From contig JAETQH010000004.1 of NCBI GenBank assembly GCA_021770785.1, positions 55,151 to 119,150 of the forward strand: a stretch of DNA of 64,000 nucleotides, in the 5' to 3' direction. The translations under genes and the position numbers were made by a program. This DNA is from Lachnospiraceae bacterium. Lineage in GTDB: Bacteria; Bacillota; Clostridia; Lachnospirales; Lachnospiraceae. How positions within the stretch are numbered: position 1 is the stretch's first letter; every line of letters begins with the position of its first letter. The notes below the pieces were generated by a model, which was given only the letters and a program-made list of their open reading frames with translations, was not told the DNA's origin and did no database searches. Of this stretch, positions 50,501-58,632 are shown piece by piece.

Positions 50501-53500
50501 TTACTTACGGATTTTTACTTTCTTTGCTGTACTGTACTTGCCGTATACCTTACTATTCTTAGAATCCACTTTATATGCGCAGACTTTAACGTAATAGGTT
50601 TTTCCCTTCGTCAGACCTTTGATGGTCTTTGAGGTTTTCGTGGTGAGCACTGTCTTTACATTCTTTTTAAAATTCTTATCGGTAGAATACATAATTTTGT
50701 ATCCCTTTGCTCCGGACACTTTATTGACGGTGACTTTCATGCCCAGCTTTGATACATTACTTACCTTAGAAAGAGATGCCTTGTCCACCGTTACCTTTTT
50801 CCATTTTGCATAGACGGTAATGTTTTTCTTACTGGTCTTGGCAATACCGGTGATTTTCTTTTTGAAATTCTTATCTGTGTACCAGCCCTGGAAGGTATAA
50901 CCTTTTCTGGCAGGTTTCTTTAAAGTTACCTTTTCCTTATAGTAAACAGACGGATTGTCGGCATTATTTGTTCCTTTATTGAGCTTATAGGTAATCTTAT
51001 ATCCGCAGGTAACCTGACAGGAAGCGCTTACTCCGCTGCCGTCTGCTGCTGTTGCCGTGATAGTGGCTTTTCCAAGCTTTAAGGCTTTTACCTTTCCTTT
51101 GCTGTCAACCGTGGCAACCTTTGTGTTGGAGGATTTCCAGGTCACTGCCTTATTTGATGCGTTATCCGGCGTTACTGTTGCTTTTAAGGTGACGGTTTTT
51201 CCTTTTACCAGACCTGCGGTTTTCTTATTTAATGTAATCTTTGTAGCTTTAACCTCTTGTCCTGCATTTTTTTCCCATTTTGCATAGAGAGTAATGGCTC
51301 CAGTGGTTCCTTTTTTGATTGCTGTAATAGTATTTGTAAAAGCGGCATCTGTATACCAGCCTGCAAAGGTGTAACCTGTGCGGGTCGGCTCTTTGAAAAT
51401 AATTTCCTGCGTCTCGTTGTAAAATGCCGGATTCTCCGCATGATTTTCTCCGCCGTTTAATTCATAGGTAATGGCATAATTCTCTAAGTCACCTACCCGA
51501 TATAAGAATACGTCATCAATGGTTCCCCATGTCTCCAGCGCCGTTGTGTTAATGCCAATGGTAACGGTGACGTTTCCGCCCTCTGCTACTTTAATGCCAG
51601 TAACTTCCGCCTTATCCCAAACCATCCAGCCCAACAAATCTGCGGTGTCTGTTCCCGCATCATTTTCTCCCTTTGCATGAATGGAAATGGTGTAGCTGCC
51701 TTCCTCGCCAGCGCCTTCCACATTCATAAAGCAGGCATAGATACCGGATTTTAAGCCGCTTACTGTCTGGCTAATGGTAATACCGTTCGCAGTATTGCTC
51801 CATGCGTCAAATTTTAACGCTTTGCTGCCCCGCTTTATATCATTTGTATCAATTTTAATCAGTCCATTTTCATCGCCGCTTACCGTCCAACCGTTTCCTT
51901 CTCCCAGACCAGCCTCAAAATCTCCGTTTACCAGCGAATTGACAGGTAAAATTTCCACGTTACAGATTGCTTCTAATCCCGCTGCCGTACCTGTTATCGT
52001 ACTGCTGCCGATTTTACCCAATGCCGCTACCTGCTGTGCATTCCATACAACTTCCGCCTCTACTGTACTTCCATCGTTATAAATAACGCTTACGGTTTCC
52101 GGCATCCGGTATGCCTCCCCTTGGACGAATACCACAGAACTGCTTTTTACTACGTCCGGACGCACGGTAGTGGTGGCACCTGTATCCACATATTTGAATA
52201 CATTTAATGATTCCAATGGATTTCCACTGTGGTCAAACAATGCCTGATTGTCCCAGGAGCTTCCGCCATAGTACCTGCCTGCATTTTCCGGGTCATATTC
52301 TGCCGAATAGCTTGCCGCCCAACCGGAACCATAAGTCTCCCATTTCTGTTTATTAGAAGCCAGCACTGTCTCTGCATCGGAAGCATCCGCATGATATTCC
52401 TGCACCGGAATCCATGCCGGCTCCCAGTAAAACATACCAATGCCGTTTGTTGTTTCGCTCACAGTTTTCATAATGCTGCTTACGGAATCTGCCTGCCCCT
52501 GTACGGAAACATTGTAATCTAAATCCAGACTGCCGGCGTTTCCCGCACGAACATTGTTCTCATGACCGTCACCGTCCTCATAGGTGTATGCGTAGGAAGT
52601 CTCTGCAACCATTACCTTTTTGTCATAAGTCTCTGCGATACTGCCTAATACGTTATTCAAATTTTCCAAAGTTCCATGCCAGAACGGATAATAGGAGGTA
52701 GCAAATACATCATAATCCACCTGATTATCCCTAAGCTGTTTTGCAATCTCCGCCTGCACTCCGGTATTCGGCTCCGTAAAGTGAACCGCTACCATAACCT
52801 CACTGCCGTTCTCCGTACCGCTTCCAAACACTTCGTCCTCGTAAGCACGCACTCCGGCTGCTCCCGCATTAAAGATTTTTGCGCTGTTGCTCCAATCTGC
52901 TTTTCCTTCACTATTAGTATTTGCTTCTCCGCAAATACCGTTATTTGTCTCGTTTCCAATCTGCACCATATGGACATCTACACCTCTCTCATGTAAATAG
53001 TCCAGACTGCTCTTGGTAAATTCCGTCACTGCAGCCGCTTTTTCATCCACTGACATATTTTTCCACGCCTTCGGTGCTCCCTGCATTGCCGGGTCTGCCC
53101 AGAAATCGGAGTAATGGAAATCGATTAGCACCTTTAAACCTGCGTCTGTCGCCAGTTTTCCCATCTCTGCAGCTTTTTCAATATCGTTATTTCCACCACC
53201 GTAACCGTTGCCGTTTGCGTCATAAGGGTTATTCCATACACGAATTCTTACCCAGTTAACGCCGGAATCCTTTAATAAATTAAAAAATCCTGCACCGTCC
53301 AACGCTTCGCCGTTCCAACCCCGATATACTACGCCACTGGATGTTTCACTGATGTAAGAGGAAATATCCACACCCTTGATGAAATCCTCTGAAAGATTTA
53401 ACTTATCCACAAAGATACCATCTGCACCTGTATCTACAATACTTGCGTCCACCAGTGCCTTTTTCGCTGTCTCTAAGGCTGTGATGGCTGCTTTTATTTC

Positions 53501-54547
53501 TGCTAAGGTTTTACTGCCCTCAGCGTCATAGATTTCTTTTGCTGATGTGAGGGCAATCCGTAAGGCAGCATAGCTGTCGGCAGTGTAATCCTCTTCATTT
53601 AAACTCTCGCAGACTGTGATTAAATCATTCAAATCCGATACTGCCTTGGCTTTCTGCTCATCTTCAGATGCGTCCTTGGTAAGAGAGAGGGTGTCTAAGC
53701 ATACCCATGCTCCCTTGGAGGCAGTAATCAAAAAGCCGACTTTATAATCTGACTTTGCCTCGTCTAAGGTAAAATGAAATTCAAACTGCGTAAAATCACT
53801 TTTTACTTCAACTATATTTTTTGAAACATTCGAGGGGTCACCAGAATACCCCTGAATGCTGGTTGCACTTTTTATATATCCGATTACTGTATAACTGCCA
53901 GCTTCCAAGGAAGCAACGGTCTGATACATCCTAATAGTACCAGTTTTCCCATTATAAGAAATACCTAGCCCACATTCTGTATTGTCTGCTGCCCATTTAT
54001 TATAAGCTATTGCATTGTCTCCCAGAACCTTCCATGTGCCATTCTCATCAGTTTCCCCAGTATCTCCATCACCAAATTTCCAAGGAGTTCCGCTACTCCA
54101 AAAATCTGCTTTTCCCTCACCGTCAAAAGTTAAATTCAAGCTATCGCCTAAATCACCATCTTCAAAGAGGTTATCACTATCCGCCGTTTTTAAATCCTCA
54201 TCGGTTTCTGCTTCCTCTACCGTTTCAATGTCCTCTATTTCACTGGGAGTTCTCGTCGTCTTTGTTTCCTCTGTCTCTCCTGTAGCTGTCTTGGTGTCTG
54301 TTTCTTCTGCTTCTTCCGGTTCCTCTATCTCTTCTGTCTCACTGGTCGCTGCCTCTTCTGTCTCTTCAACTGTTTCCGGCTCTTCCGTTTCCTCTAATTC
54401 CGTGCTCATTTGCGCAACTTCCTCAATTTCCATTTGCGCAGATACGTTTTCCGCTCTTACCGTCAGCTCCGGCGTTCCAACGCTTGTTACCATGATAGCT
54501 GCCACCATCGAAGCGGCAAGTATCCGTTTCAGTGTACCTCTTTTCAT
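50501..54547 (-). CDS. Secreted multidomain endo-beta-1,4-galactanase (GH53)
   Basis: 1348 residues. Signal peptide (MKRGTLKRILAASMVAAIMV), an acidic Thr/Glu linker (residues 40-130), a CBM61-like module (about 130-290, NLTFDGEGKADFWSSGTPWK), a helical FIVAR-like spacer, then GH53 catalytic (about 385-730): FIKGVDISSYISETSSGVVY, NWVRIRVWNNPYD, IQIGNETNNG-like VQIGNETNNGI (acid/base Glu) and KVMVAETSYAYTYE (nucleophile Glu). Then a bacterial Ig-like domain, a second CBM61-like module, two Flg_new repeats (GYTFAGWYTDAAFTN, GYTFQGWYTDKNFKK), a Big_2 domain between them and a C-terminal Fn3-like domain. No LPXTG or SLH anchor is seen. It cleaves pectic galactan outside the cell. Confidence 0.92.
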   Translation of the reverse strand: MKRGTLKRILAASMVAAIMVTSVGTPELTVRAENVSAQMEIEEVAQMSTELEETEEPETVEETEEAATSETEEIEEPEEAEETDTKTATGETEETKTTRTPSEIEDIETVEEAETDEDLKTADSDNLFEDGDLGDSLNLTFDGEGKADFWSSGTPWKFGDGDTGETDENGTWKVLGDNAIAYNKWAADNTECGLGISYNGKTGTIRMYQTVASLEAGSYTVIGYIKSATSIQGYSGDPSNVSKNIVEVKSDFTQFEFHFTLDEAKSDYKVGFLITASKGAWVCLDTLSLTKDASEDEQKAKAVSDLNDLITVCESLNEEDYTADSYAALRIALTSAKEIYDAEGSKTLAEIKAAITALETAKKALVDASIVDTGADGIFVDKLNLSEDFIKGVDISSYISETSSGVVYRGWNGEALDGAGFFNLLKDSGVNWVRIRVWNNPYDANGNGYGGGNNDIEKAAEMGKLATDAGLKVLIDFHYSDFWADPAMQGAPKAWKNMSVDEKAAAVTEFTKSSLDYLHERGVDVHMVQIGNETNNGICGEANTNSEGKADWSNSAKIFNAGAAGVRAYEDEVFGSGTENGSEVMVAVHFTEPNTGVQAEIAKQLRDNQVDYDVFATSYYPFWHGTLENLNNVLGSIAETYDKKVMVAETSYAYTYEDGDGHENNVRAGNAGSLDLDYNVSVQGQADSVSSIMKTVSETTNGIGMFYWEPAWIPVQEYHADASDAETVLASNKQKWETYGSGWAASYSAEYDPENAGRYYGGSSWDNQALFDHSGNPLESLNVFKYVDTGATTTVRPDVVKSSSVVFVQGEAYRMPETVSVIYNDGSTVEAEVVWNAQQVAALGKIGSSTITGTAAGLEAICNVEILPVNSLVNGDFEAGLGEGNGWTVSGDENGLIKIDTNDIKRGSKALKFDAWSNTANGITISQTVSGLKSGIYACFMNVEGAGEEGSYTISIHAKGENDAGTDTADLLGWMVWDKAEVTGIKVAEGGNVTVTIGINTTALETWGTIDDVFLYRVGDLENYAITYELNGGENHAENPAFYNETQEIIFKEPTRTGYTFAGWYTDAAFTNTITAIKKGTTGAITLYAKWEKNAGQEVKATKITLNKKTAGLVKGKTVTLKATVTPDNASNKAVTWKSSNTKVATVDSKGKVKALKLGKATITATAADGSGVSASCQVTCGYKITYKLNKGTNNADNPSVYYKEKVTLKKPARKGYTFQGWYTDKNFKKKITGIAKTSKKNITVYAKWKKVTVDKASLSKVSNVSKLGMKVTVNKVSGAKGYKIMYSTDKNFKKNVKTVLTTKTSKTIKGLTKGKTYYVKVCAYKVDSKNSKVYGKYSTAKKVKIRK

Positions 54548-54583
54548 AAATTACCTCCAATTTCTTTTTTTGCTTCCCATTCC

Positions 54584-54608
54584 CGGTTGCGCCCGCTTTG
54601 CGCAACCG
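54584..54608 (-). promoter_or_regulatory. LacI-type operator in galactanase 5' region
   Basis: CGGTTGCGC (54584-54592) and GCGCAACCG (54600-54608), a 9-bp inverted repeat separated by 7 nt, just downstream of the -10. GGTTGCGCAACC-like cores are typical LacI/GalR-family operators. Binding here would block transcription start. Confidence 0.6.
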
Positions 54609-54621
54609 TTTGCTTTCTCTT

Positions 54622-54651
54622 ATTATATTACATAGAGGTTTTGTTGTACAA
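54622..54651 (-). promoter_or_regulatory. Galactanase promoter
   Basis: TTGTAC (54651-54646), 18-nt spacer, TATAAT (54627-54622) on the minus strand, 75 nt before the GH53 start. Confidence 0.65.
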
Positions 54652-54748
54652 CTGACGGATTTTCCATTTTTTCACGGCGTTTTTTATCTATTTTGCACAA
54701 ATTTTCATTTTTTCTGACCTTCCCGGTGATTTTCTCCCCCTGTTTTTT

Positions 54749-54759
54749 ACGCAACCGGT
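54749..54759 (-). promoter_or_regulatory. Upstream operator half-site
   Basis: ACGCAACCGGT, one mismatch from the downstream operator arm GCGCAACCG, about 150 bp upstream of it. A pair at this distance could allow repressor looping. The rest of 54652-54789 holds no gene. Confidence 0.35.
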
Positions 54760-54789
54760 ATCTCTAATTTTCTCGCTTTCTGTATTGTC

Positions 54790-54996
54790 CTACGCCTTAA
54801 ACTGATTAAGCCAGTCTTTTATGTGTTGCTTAGTAGCAGAAGGAATCGGCTGAGCTGCCAAACACTCATACTGCTTTTTGACAGTCATCACACTTGCAAA
54901 TTCCTCTGCCCTCATATTGTCGATGTCCTGTTGGGGATCCGTACCTAAAGCGGGACCAAATCCACAGCCACGCCGGATTTGGTCCCAAACAGTCAT
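54790..54996 (-). CDS. Hypothetical protein (68 aa)
   Basis: 68 residues (MTVWDQIRRGCGFGPALGTD then MRAEEFASVMTVKKQYECLA), helical, ending WLNQFKA. No convincing ribosome site upstream of the first Met; an internal Met (54915) is an alternative. It may be a gene fragment in this decayed region. No family recognised. Confidence 0.4.
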   Translation of the reverse strand: MTVWDQIRRGCGFGPALGTDPQQDIDNMRAEEFASVMTVKKQYECLAAQPIPSATKQHIKDWLNQFKA

Positions 54997-55032
54997 CTAA
55001 CTAAAACAATACCAATTTTCTTTTGCAAAATT

Positions 55033-55173
55033 CTATTCACAATTCATATTAGTCAGCCCACAGGTCTTGTCATCTTCCTCACCGACACAATTCATATCAT
55101 TAATGCCGCAGGTTTTATCATCCTCTCCGGTCATTCCATTCTGATTTGTGTAATCAAACTTCTTTTTCTCCAT
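55033..55173 (-). CDS. Small acidic peptide with duplicated Cys motif (46 aa)
   Basis: Start ATG 55173 after GAAGGAGGCTTTT. The 46-residue product begins MEKKKFDYTNQNGMTG and then repeats a block: GEDDKTCGINDMNC and GEEDDKTCGLTNMNC, giving four cysteines in two C-x6-C units, ending at E46. No signal peptide. The regular acid-plus-Cys repeat suggests metal binding or a peptide substrate, but no maturation enzyme lies nearby. The frame extends upstream to 55260 without better start evidence. Confidence 0.6.
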   Translation of the reverse strand: MEKKKFDYTNQNGMTGEDDKTCGINDMNCVGEEDDKTCGLTNMNCE

Positions 55174-55260
55174 AAAAGCCTCCTTCTCTTCCTCTGCCAG
55201 TCCCCCACCGGCGGCAGTTTGTCTTTTTCCGCTATCACAGCTGCCTCCTTGTGTCTGCAT

Positions 55261-55521
55261 GTCTGAATAGCTACTATAGCTTTATTGTAAATTCCCTGTG
55301 TGTGTCTGGCAATAGACAAAACCTGGATATTGTGCAAACACCCGGCCCGAAAATAGGCTATAATAAAGATATCGTTTACAAAAAAGATATGCAGACTTTA
55401 TCCCGATTTTGTGGCGAAAGAAAAAATAGAACGGGTACCGCTGCTTATCATAAACGGCGGCACCCGCATCCTTGGGGATAAATCCATGGAGGAAGTCTAT
55501 TCCATCCTGAAAGATTTATAA
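55261..55521 (+). other. Gap with a plus-strand coding remnant
   Basis: No intact gene. Near the end, on the plus strand, a frame reads KIERVPLLIINGGTRILGDK then SMEEVYSILKDL and stops at TAA 55519-55521. It resembles the C-terminus of a small redox (thioredoxin-like) protein, but the 5' part is not open in a convincing way. Probably a decayed gene; identity uncertain. Confidence 0.35.
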
Positions 55522-55794
55522 AAGCCCCACTAAATCCAGGCTTGGTTTTAAGGTTTCCTCTCCCGGCTTCCAGTTTGCAGGGCACACCTCATCACCGTGT
55601 TCCTCTGCAAACCGACACGCCTCAAGCCTCCGCAGCAGTTCCTGCGCATTTCTCCCCACATTTTCTGCAAATCCTCTAATTCCGTGGGACAGATAAATGT
55701 AAAATCCCCTTTCTCTTTTTTGCAGCTCTGTCCGCTGCCATCTTTTTACTCTATCCTTAGCATATCCCAAAAAATATGTCCATACATTAGACAA
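55516..55794 (-). pseudogene. Peroxiredoxin (AhpC) C-terminal remnant
   Basis: The 92-codon frame ends with a clear peroxiredoxin tail: [20 protein letters not shown], then [20 protein letters not shown] and [11 protein letters not shown], including the resolving-type Cys of VCPANW. The first 35 codons ([20 protein letters not shown]) do not belong to the family, and the catalytic N-terminal part is missing. A truncated, inactive gene. Confidence 0.8.
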
Positions 55795-55809
55795 GTTTCC
55801 GGTTTTGTC

Positions 55810-55844
55810 AAAAAAAGACCAACTACCCTTTCGAGTAATTGGTC
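55810..55844 (-). terminator. Terminator of rpsF-ssb-rpsR operon
   Basis: GACCAATTAC (55844-55835) pairs with GTAGTTGGTC (55826-55817) with one G-U pair, followed by seven T residues on the minus strand. 107 nt after the rpsR stop. Confidence 0.85.
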
Positions 55845-55920
55845 AATTCTTCAAAAATCTTGTGTCAAACCTGTATCAAAACACAATCCACATACTCACA
55901 AACCCTTGATTTTGCTAGGG

Positions 55921-55962
55921 TTTATTCACTGTGAATTTATTCACTGTGAATTTATTCACATA
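55921..55962. repeat. 15-bp tandem repeat at the 3' end of rpsR
   Basis: TTTATTCACTGTGAA occurs twice in tandem (55921-55935, 55936-55950) and again partly (TTTATTCACA) from 55951. Each unit contains the palindrome TTCACTGTGAA. The third copy overlaps the rpsR stop codon, so the repeat expanded from the gene's own end. Confidence 0.85.
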
Positions 55963-56215
55963 CGTATGGCATCAGTGCTACGTGACGTGCTCTCTTGATT
56001 GCTACAGTAAGCGCTCTCTGATGTTTTGCACAGTTTCCTGTGATACGGCGGGGAAGAATTTTTCCTCTCTCAGAGATGTATCTCTTTAATTTGTTTGTAT
56101 CTTTGTAGTCGATAACATTATCTTTTCCACAGAATACACAAACTTTTTTTCTTCTATGCATCGGGCGTCTCTTCATTGGAGCGCCTTCTTTGTCTGTTGC
56201 TTTATTGAAAGCCAT
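55952..56215 (-). CDS. rpsR: Ribosomal protein bS18
   Basis: 87 residues: [20 protein letters not shown] then [40 protein letters not shown] and [20 protein letters not shown]. The CVFC pair is the zinc-type Cys motif. The C-terminus VCE lies in the 15-bp repeat. Third gene of the S6-SSB-S18 operon. Confidence 0.97.
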   Translation of the reverse strand: MAFNKATDKEGAPMKRRPMHRRKKVCVFCGKDNVIDYKDTNKLKRYISERGKILPRRITGNCAKHQRALTVAIKRARHVALMPYVCE

Positions 56216-56236
56216 GATAATTACCTCCTGTTAAAC

Positions 56237-56680
56237 TTAATTGAATGGTAACTCTTCATCAATTCCATCCGGAATGTTCATGAAGCCATCCCCTGCTGCA
56301 CTGCTGGGTGATGGTCTGTCCGCCGGTGTAAATCCTGAGTTATCTCCGCTGCTGGCGTTCTTACTCTCTGCAAATTCACACTCTTCCACAATAACCTCTG
56401 TGGTATATACCCGCTGTCCGTCCTTATTGGTATAGCTTCCGGTCTGAATACGTCCGGTCACTGCGATTTTAGTTCCCTTGCGAAGATATTTCTCTGCAAA
56501 TTCCCCAAGACGTCCGAATGCAACACACGGAATAAAATCAGCGGTCTGCTGGTCGTTGTCTCTTTTAAATCTTCTGTCAACTGCGACGGTATATCTTGCA
56601 ATGGCAGTTGCCTGCTCTCCCTGGGAATAACGTACCTCCGGGTCTCTAGTCAGGCGTCCCATAAGAATTACTTTATTCAT
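56237..56680 (-). CDS. ssb: Single-stranded DNA-binding protein
   Basis: 147 residues: OB fold (MNKVILMGRLTRDPEVRYSQ, FIPCVAFGRLGEFAEKYLRK, KIAVTGRIQTGSYTNKDGQR), a Ser/Pro-rich linker and the acidic tip GIDEELPFN, which recruits repair proteins. Between rpsF and rpsR as in nearly all Firmicutes. Confidence 0.97.
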   Translation of the reverse strand: MNKVILMGRLTRDPEVRYSQGEQATAIARYTVAVDRRFKRDNDQQTADFIPCVAFGRLGEFAEKYLRKGTKIAVTGRIQTGSYTNKDGQRVYTTEVIVEECEFAESKNASSGDNSGFTPADRPSPSSAAGDGFMNIPDGIDEELPFN

Positions 56681-56691
56681 GTATTTTCCCT

Positions 56692-56982
56692 CTATTTCTC
56701 GTCTTTTCTAACGCATAAGAAACGAAGAACATTATCCATGATACGAACATCACGCTCTACTTCTGCAGGAACATTAGAAGCTGCGTCAAACTGAATGAAA
56801 TAATAGTAAGCTTCTGTCATCTTCTGGATTTCATAAGCTAATCTCTTCTTTCCAGTCTCTTCCACTTCTGTTACAGTACCGCCGGCACGAGTGATATACT
56901 CTTTTGCCTTCTCTACTGTAGCTGTTCTCGCATCGTCCTCGATCTTTGCACTAACAACGAGTGCTAATTCATACTTGTTCAT
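56692..56982 (-). CDS. rpsF: Ribosomal protein bS6
   Basis: Start ATG 56982 (MNKYELALVVSAKIEDDART) after AAAAGGAGGGAAATTCGC; the frame extends to 57036 without a site. 96 residues, with EYITRAGGTVTEVEETGKKR and YEIQKMTEAYYYFIQFDA. The leader has a CTTGC/GCAAG hairpin (57037-57033 with 57022-57018), which may be part of an S6:S18-type autoregulatory element (inference). Confidence 0.96.
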   Translation of the reverse strand: MNKYELALVVSAKIEDDARTATVEKAKEYITRAGGTVTEVEETGKKRLAYEIQKMTEAYYYFIQFDAASNVPAEVERDVRIMDNVLRFLCVRKDEK

Positions 56983-57089
56983 GCGAATTTCCCTCCTTTT
57001 GGTCTCTGGCCCGCCATCTTGCAGTCTGGTGAGCAAGGAATTTTAAAATATATCACGAATATTTACTTTACCATACAATTCTCGGGATT

Positions 57090-57275
57090 TCAAGACTTTT
57101 TCCGAATTTCTTTCGTATTCTTCTCCACCAGCTTCCGTGCCAGCATTACCTGATGACCGCAGCCTGAACATTTCAGCCGGAAATCCGCCCCTACCCGCAG
57201 GACTTCCCATTCGTTGCTGCCGCAAGGGTGCTGCTTTTTCAATCGCACAATATCCCCCACTTCATATTTATCCAT
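57090..57275 (-). CDS. DUF951 protein (61 aa)
   Basis: Start ATG 57275 (MDKYEVGDIVRLKKQHPCGS); 61 residues with NEWEVLRVGADFRLKCSGCG and HQVMLARKLVEK. DUF951 proteins are small, conserved in Firmicutes near rpsF, with a Cys pair for a possible zinc site. A CTCCGAAAGGGAGATTTTCG-like ribosome region precedes it. Function unknown. Confidence 0.88.
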   Translation of the reverse strand: MDKYEVGDIVRLKKQHPCGSNEWEVLRVGADFRLKCSGCGHQVMLARKLVEKNTKEIRKKS

Positions 57276-57391
57276 ATCGAAAATCTCCCTTTCTAACCGC
57301 TGCACTCTAATCCTTATGTCATGCTTTTTGATTAATCCGCTTTTTCATGTGATCTGCCCGCCGTCAGTTGTAGTAGATACATGCCGCCCTC

Positions 57392-58117
57392 CTACACCGT
57401 AATCTTTCCAAACACTTCTCCAAGCCCCGCCTGTATCAGCAAATCAGCCCGGCTGTCCATGGGTGTGGTGGACTTATTGATAAGCACCAGCTTATTTCCC
57501 CTATAATAATCAATCAGCCCGGCCGCCGGATAAACCGCTAAGGAGGTTCCCCCGACAATTAGCATATCTGCATGGCTGATGTAAAATACCGCATCCTCTA
57601 AGGTCTGCTGGTCTAAGCCCTCTTCATAAAGCACTACGTCCGGTTTTATGGAACCCCCACACTCGTCACACAGCGGCACTTTTCCGGTACTGTTTAAAAT
57701 ATATTCTGCCTCAAATCCCTTACCGCATTTTCTACAGTAATTTCTATGGACGCTGCCGTGGAGTTCTAACACCTTCTTACTGCCCGCCATCTGGTGCAGT
57801 CCGTCAATGTTCTGGGTAATGACCGCTTTCAGCTTTCCCGCTGCCTCTAACTGTGCTAATTTTTCATGGGTGATATTGGGTTTTGCCGTCAAACAGAGCA
57901 TTTTATCCCGGTAAAAACGGTAAAATTCCTCCGTATATTTTATATAGAAGGAATGGCTCAAAATTGTTTCCGGCGGATAATCGTATTTCTGGTGATACAG
58001 TCCGTCCACACTGCGGAAATCCGGAATGCCGCTCTCGGTGGATACCCCGGCTCCGCCAAAAAACACAATATTATCGCTTTCCTTTACCATCTGTAAAAAC
58101 TGCTCTGTATTTGTCAT
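57392..58117 (-). CDS. NAD-dependent protein deacylase (sirtuin)
   Basis: 241 residues: VFFGGAGVSTESGIPDFRSV (NAD-binding GAGxSxxSGIPDFR), VITQNIDGLHQMAGSKKVLE (catalytic His in ELHGSVH), zinc ribbon YCRKCGKGF ... LCDECGGSIKPDVV, and MLIVGGTSLAVYPAAGLIDY. Class U-type bacterial SIR2/CobB. It removes acyl groups from lysines using NAD. Confidence 0.95.
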   Translation of the reverse strand: MTNTEQFLQMVKESDNIVFFGGAGVSTESGIPDFRSVDGLYHQKYDYPPETILSHSFYIKYTEEFYRFYRDKMLCLTAKPNITHEKLAQLEAAGKLKAVITQNIDGLHQMAGSKKVLELHGSVHRNYCRKCGKGFEAEYILNSTGKVPLCDECGGSIKPDVVLYEEGLDQQTLEDAVFYISHADMLIVGGTSLAVYPAAGLIDYYRGNKLVLINKSTTPMDSRADLLIQAGLGEVFGKITV

Positions 58118-58161
58118 GACTGCTGCCTCCTAAAAAAATTCCACTCTATCATTTTCCTCTG

Positions 58162-58620
58162 TCATAATGCCTCATCTAAATTCATAAACCGCTCCCACTC
58201 TTCCGTATCCGTCTCCCCGATAACACGCAGGAAAAATGTGTGGTCCTCCGTATCAATGGAAATCTCATAGGCACCATGCTTTTTTTCAACGGCATAGAGA
58301 ACACAGCCCTCTAACTCCCTAAAAACGTCTCCGTACTGCTCGGTCTCTACCGGACGGTCCGCCTCCCGGCGCAGGATATTGCCGTCTGCGTCATAAACCT
58401 GATATCCCTCTTCCACCAAAGTTTCTACTGCCGCTTCACTGATACGTAAAAGCAGCCCGTTGGTACGCATTTTTCGGATATCCCGGTTACAGCTGTTTTC
58501 CGGAAGAATCTTTACATTGTCGAGAAGCATGGTAAATAACCCGTTTGCCGCCCGCAGCTCTGCAATACAGGCATCCCGAAATTCAAAATGCTCTAATTCA
58601 TTGGTTGTTTTATATTTCAT
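58162..58620 (-). CDS. Hypothetical protein (152 aa)
   Basis: 152 soluble residues, acidic, starting MKYKTTNELEHFEFRDACIA with beta strands later (VLYAVEKKHGAYEISIDTED). It precedes the lipoprotein gene end by 12 nt, so they are likely co-transcribed (lipoprotein first). No family recognised. Confidence 0.75.
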   Translation of the reverse strand: MKYKTTNELEHFEFRDACIAELRAANGLFTMLLDNVKILPENSCNRDIRKMRTNGLLLRISEAAVETLVEEGYQVYDADGNILRREADRPVETEQYGDVFRELEGCVLYAVEKKHGAYEISIDTEDHTFFLRVIGETDTEEWERFMNLDEAL

Positions 58621-58632
58621 AGTACATTCCCC

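Noticed and set aside
55921..55962. CRISPR-like repeats
   Set aside because: Direct tandem units without spacers; no cas genes. No CRISPR array was seen in the window.
55597..55998. 133-codon plus-strand frame containing [10 protein letters not shown]
   Set aside because: The peptide repeat comes from the 15-bp DNA repeat; antisense to the peroxiredoxin remnant and rpsR.
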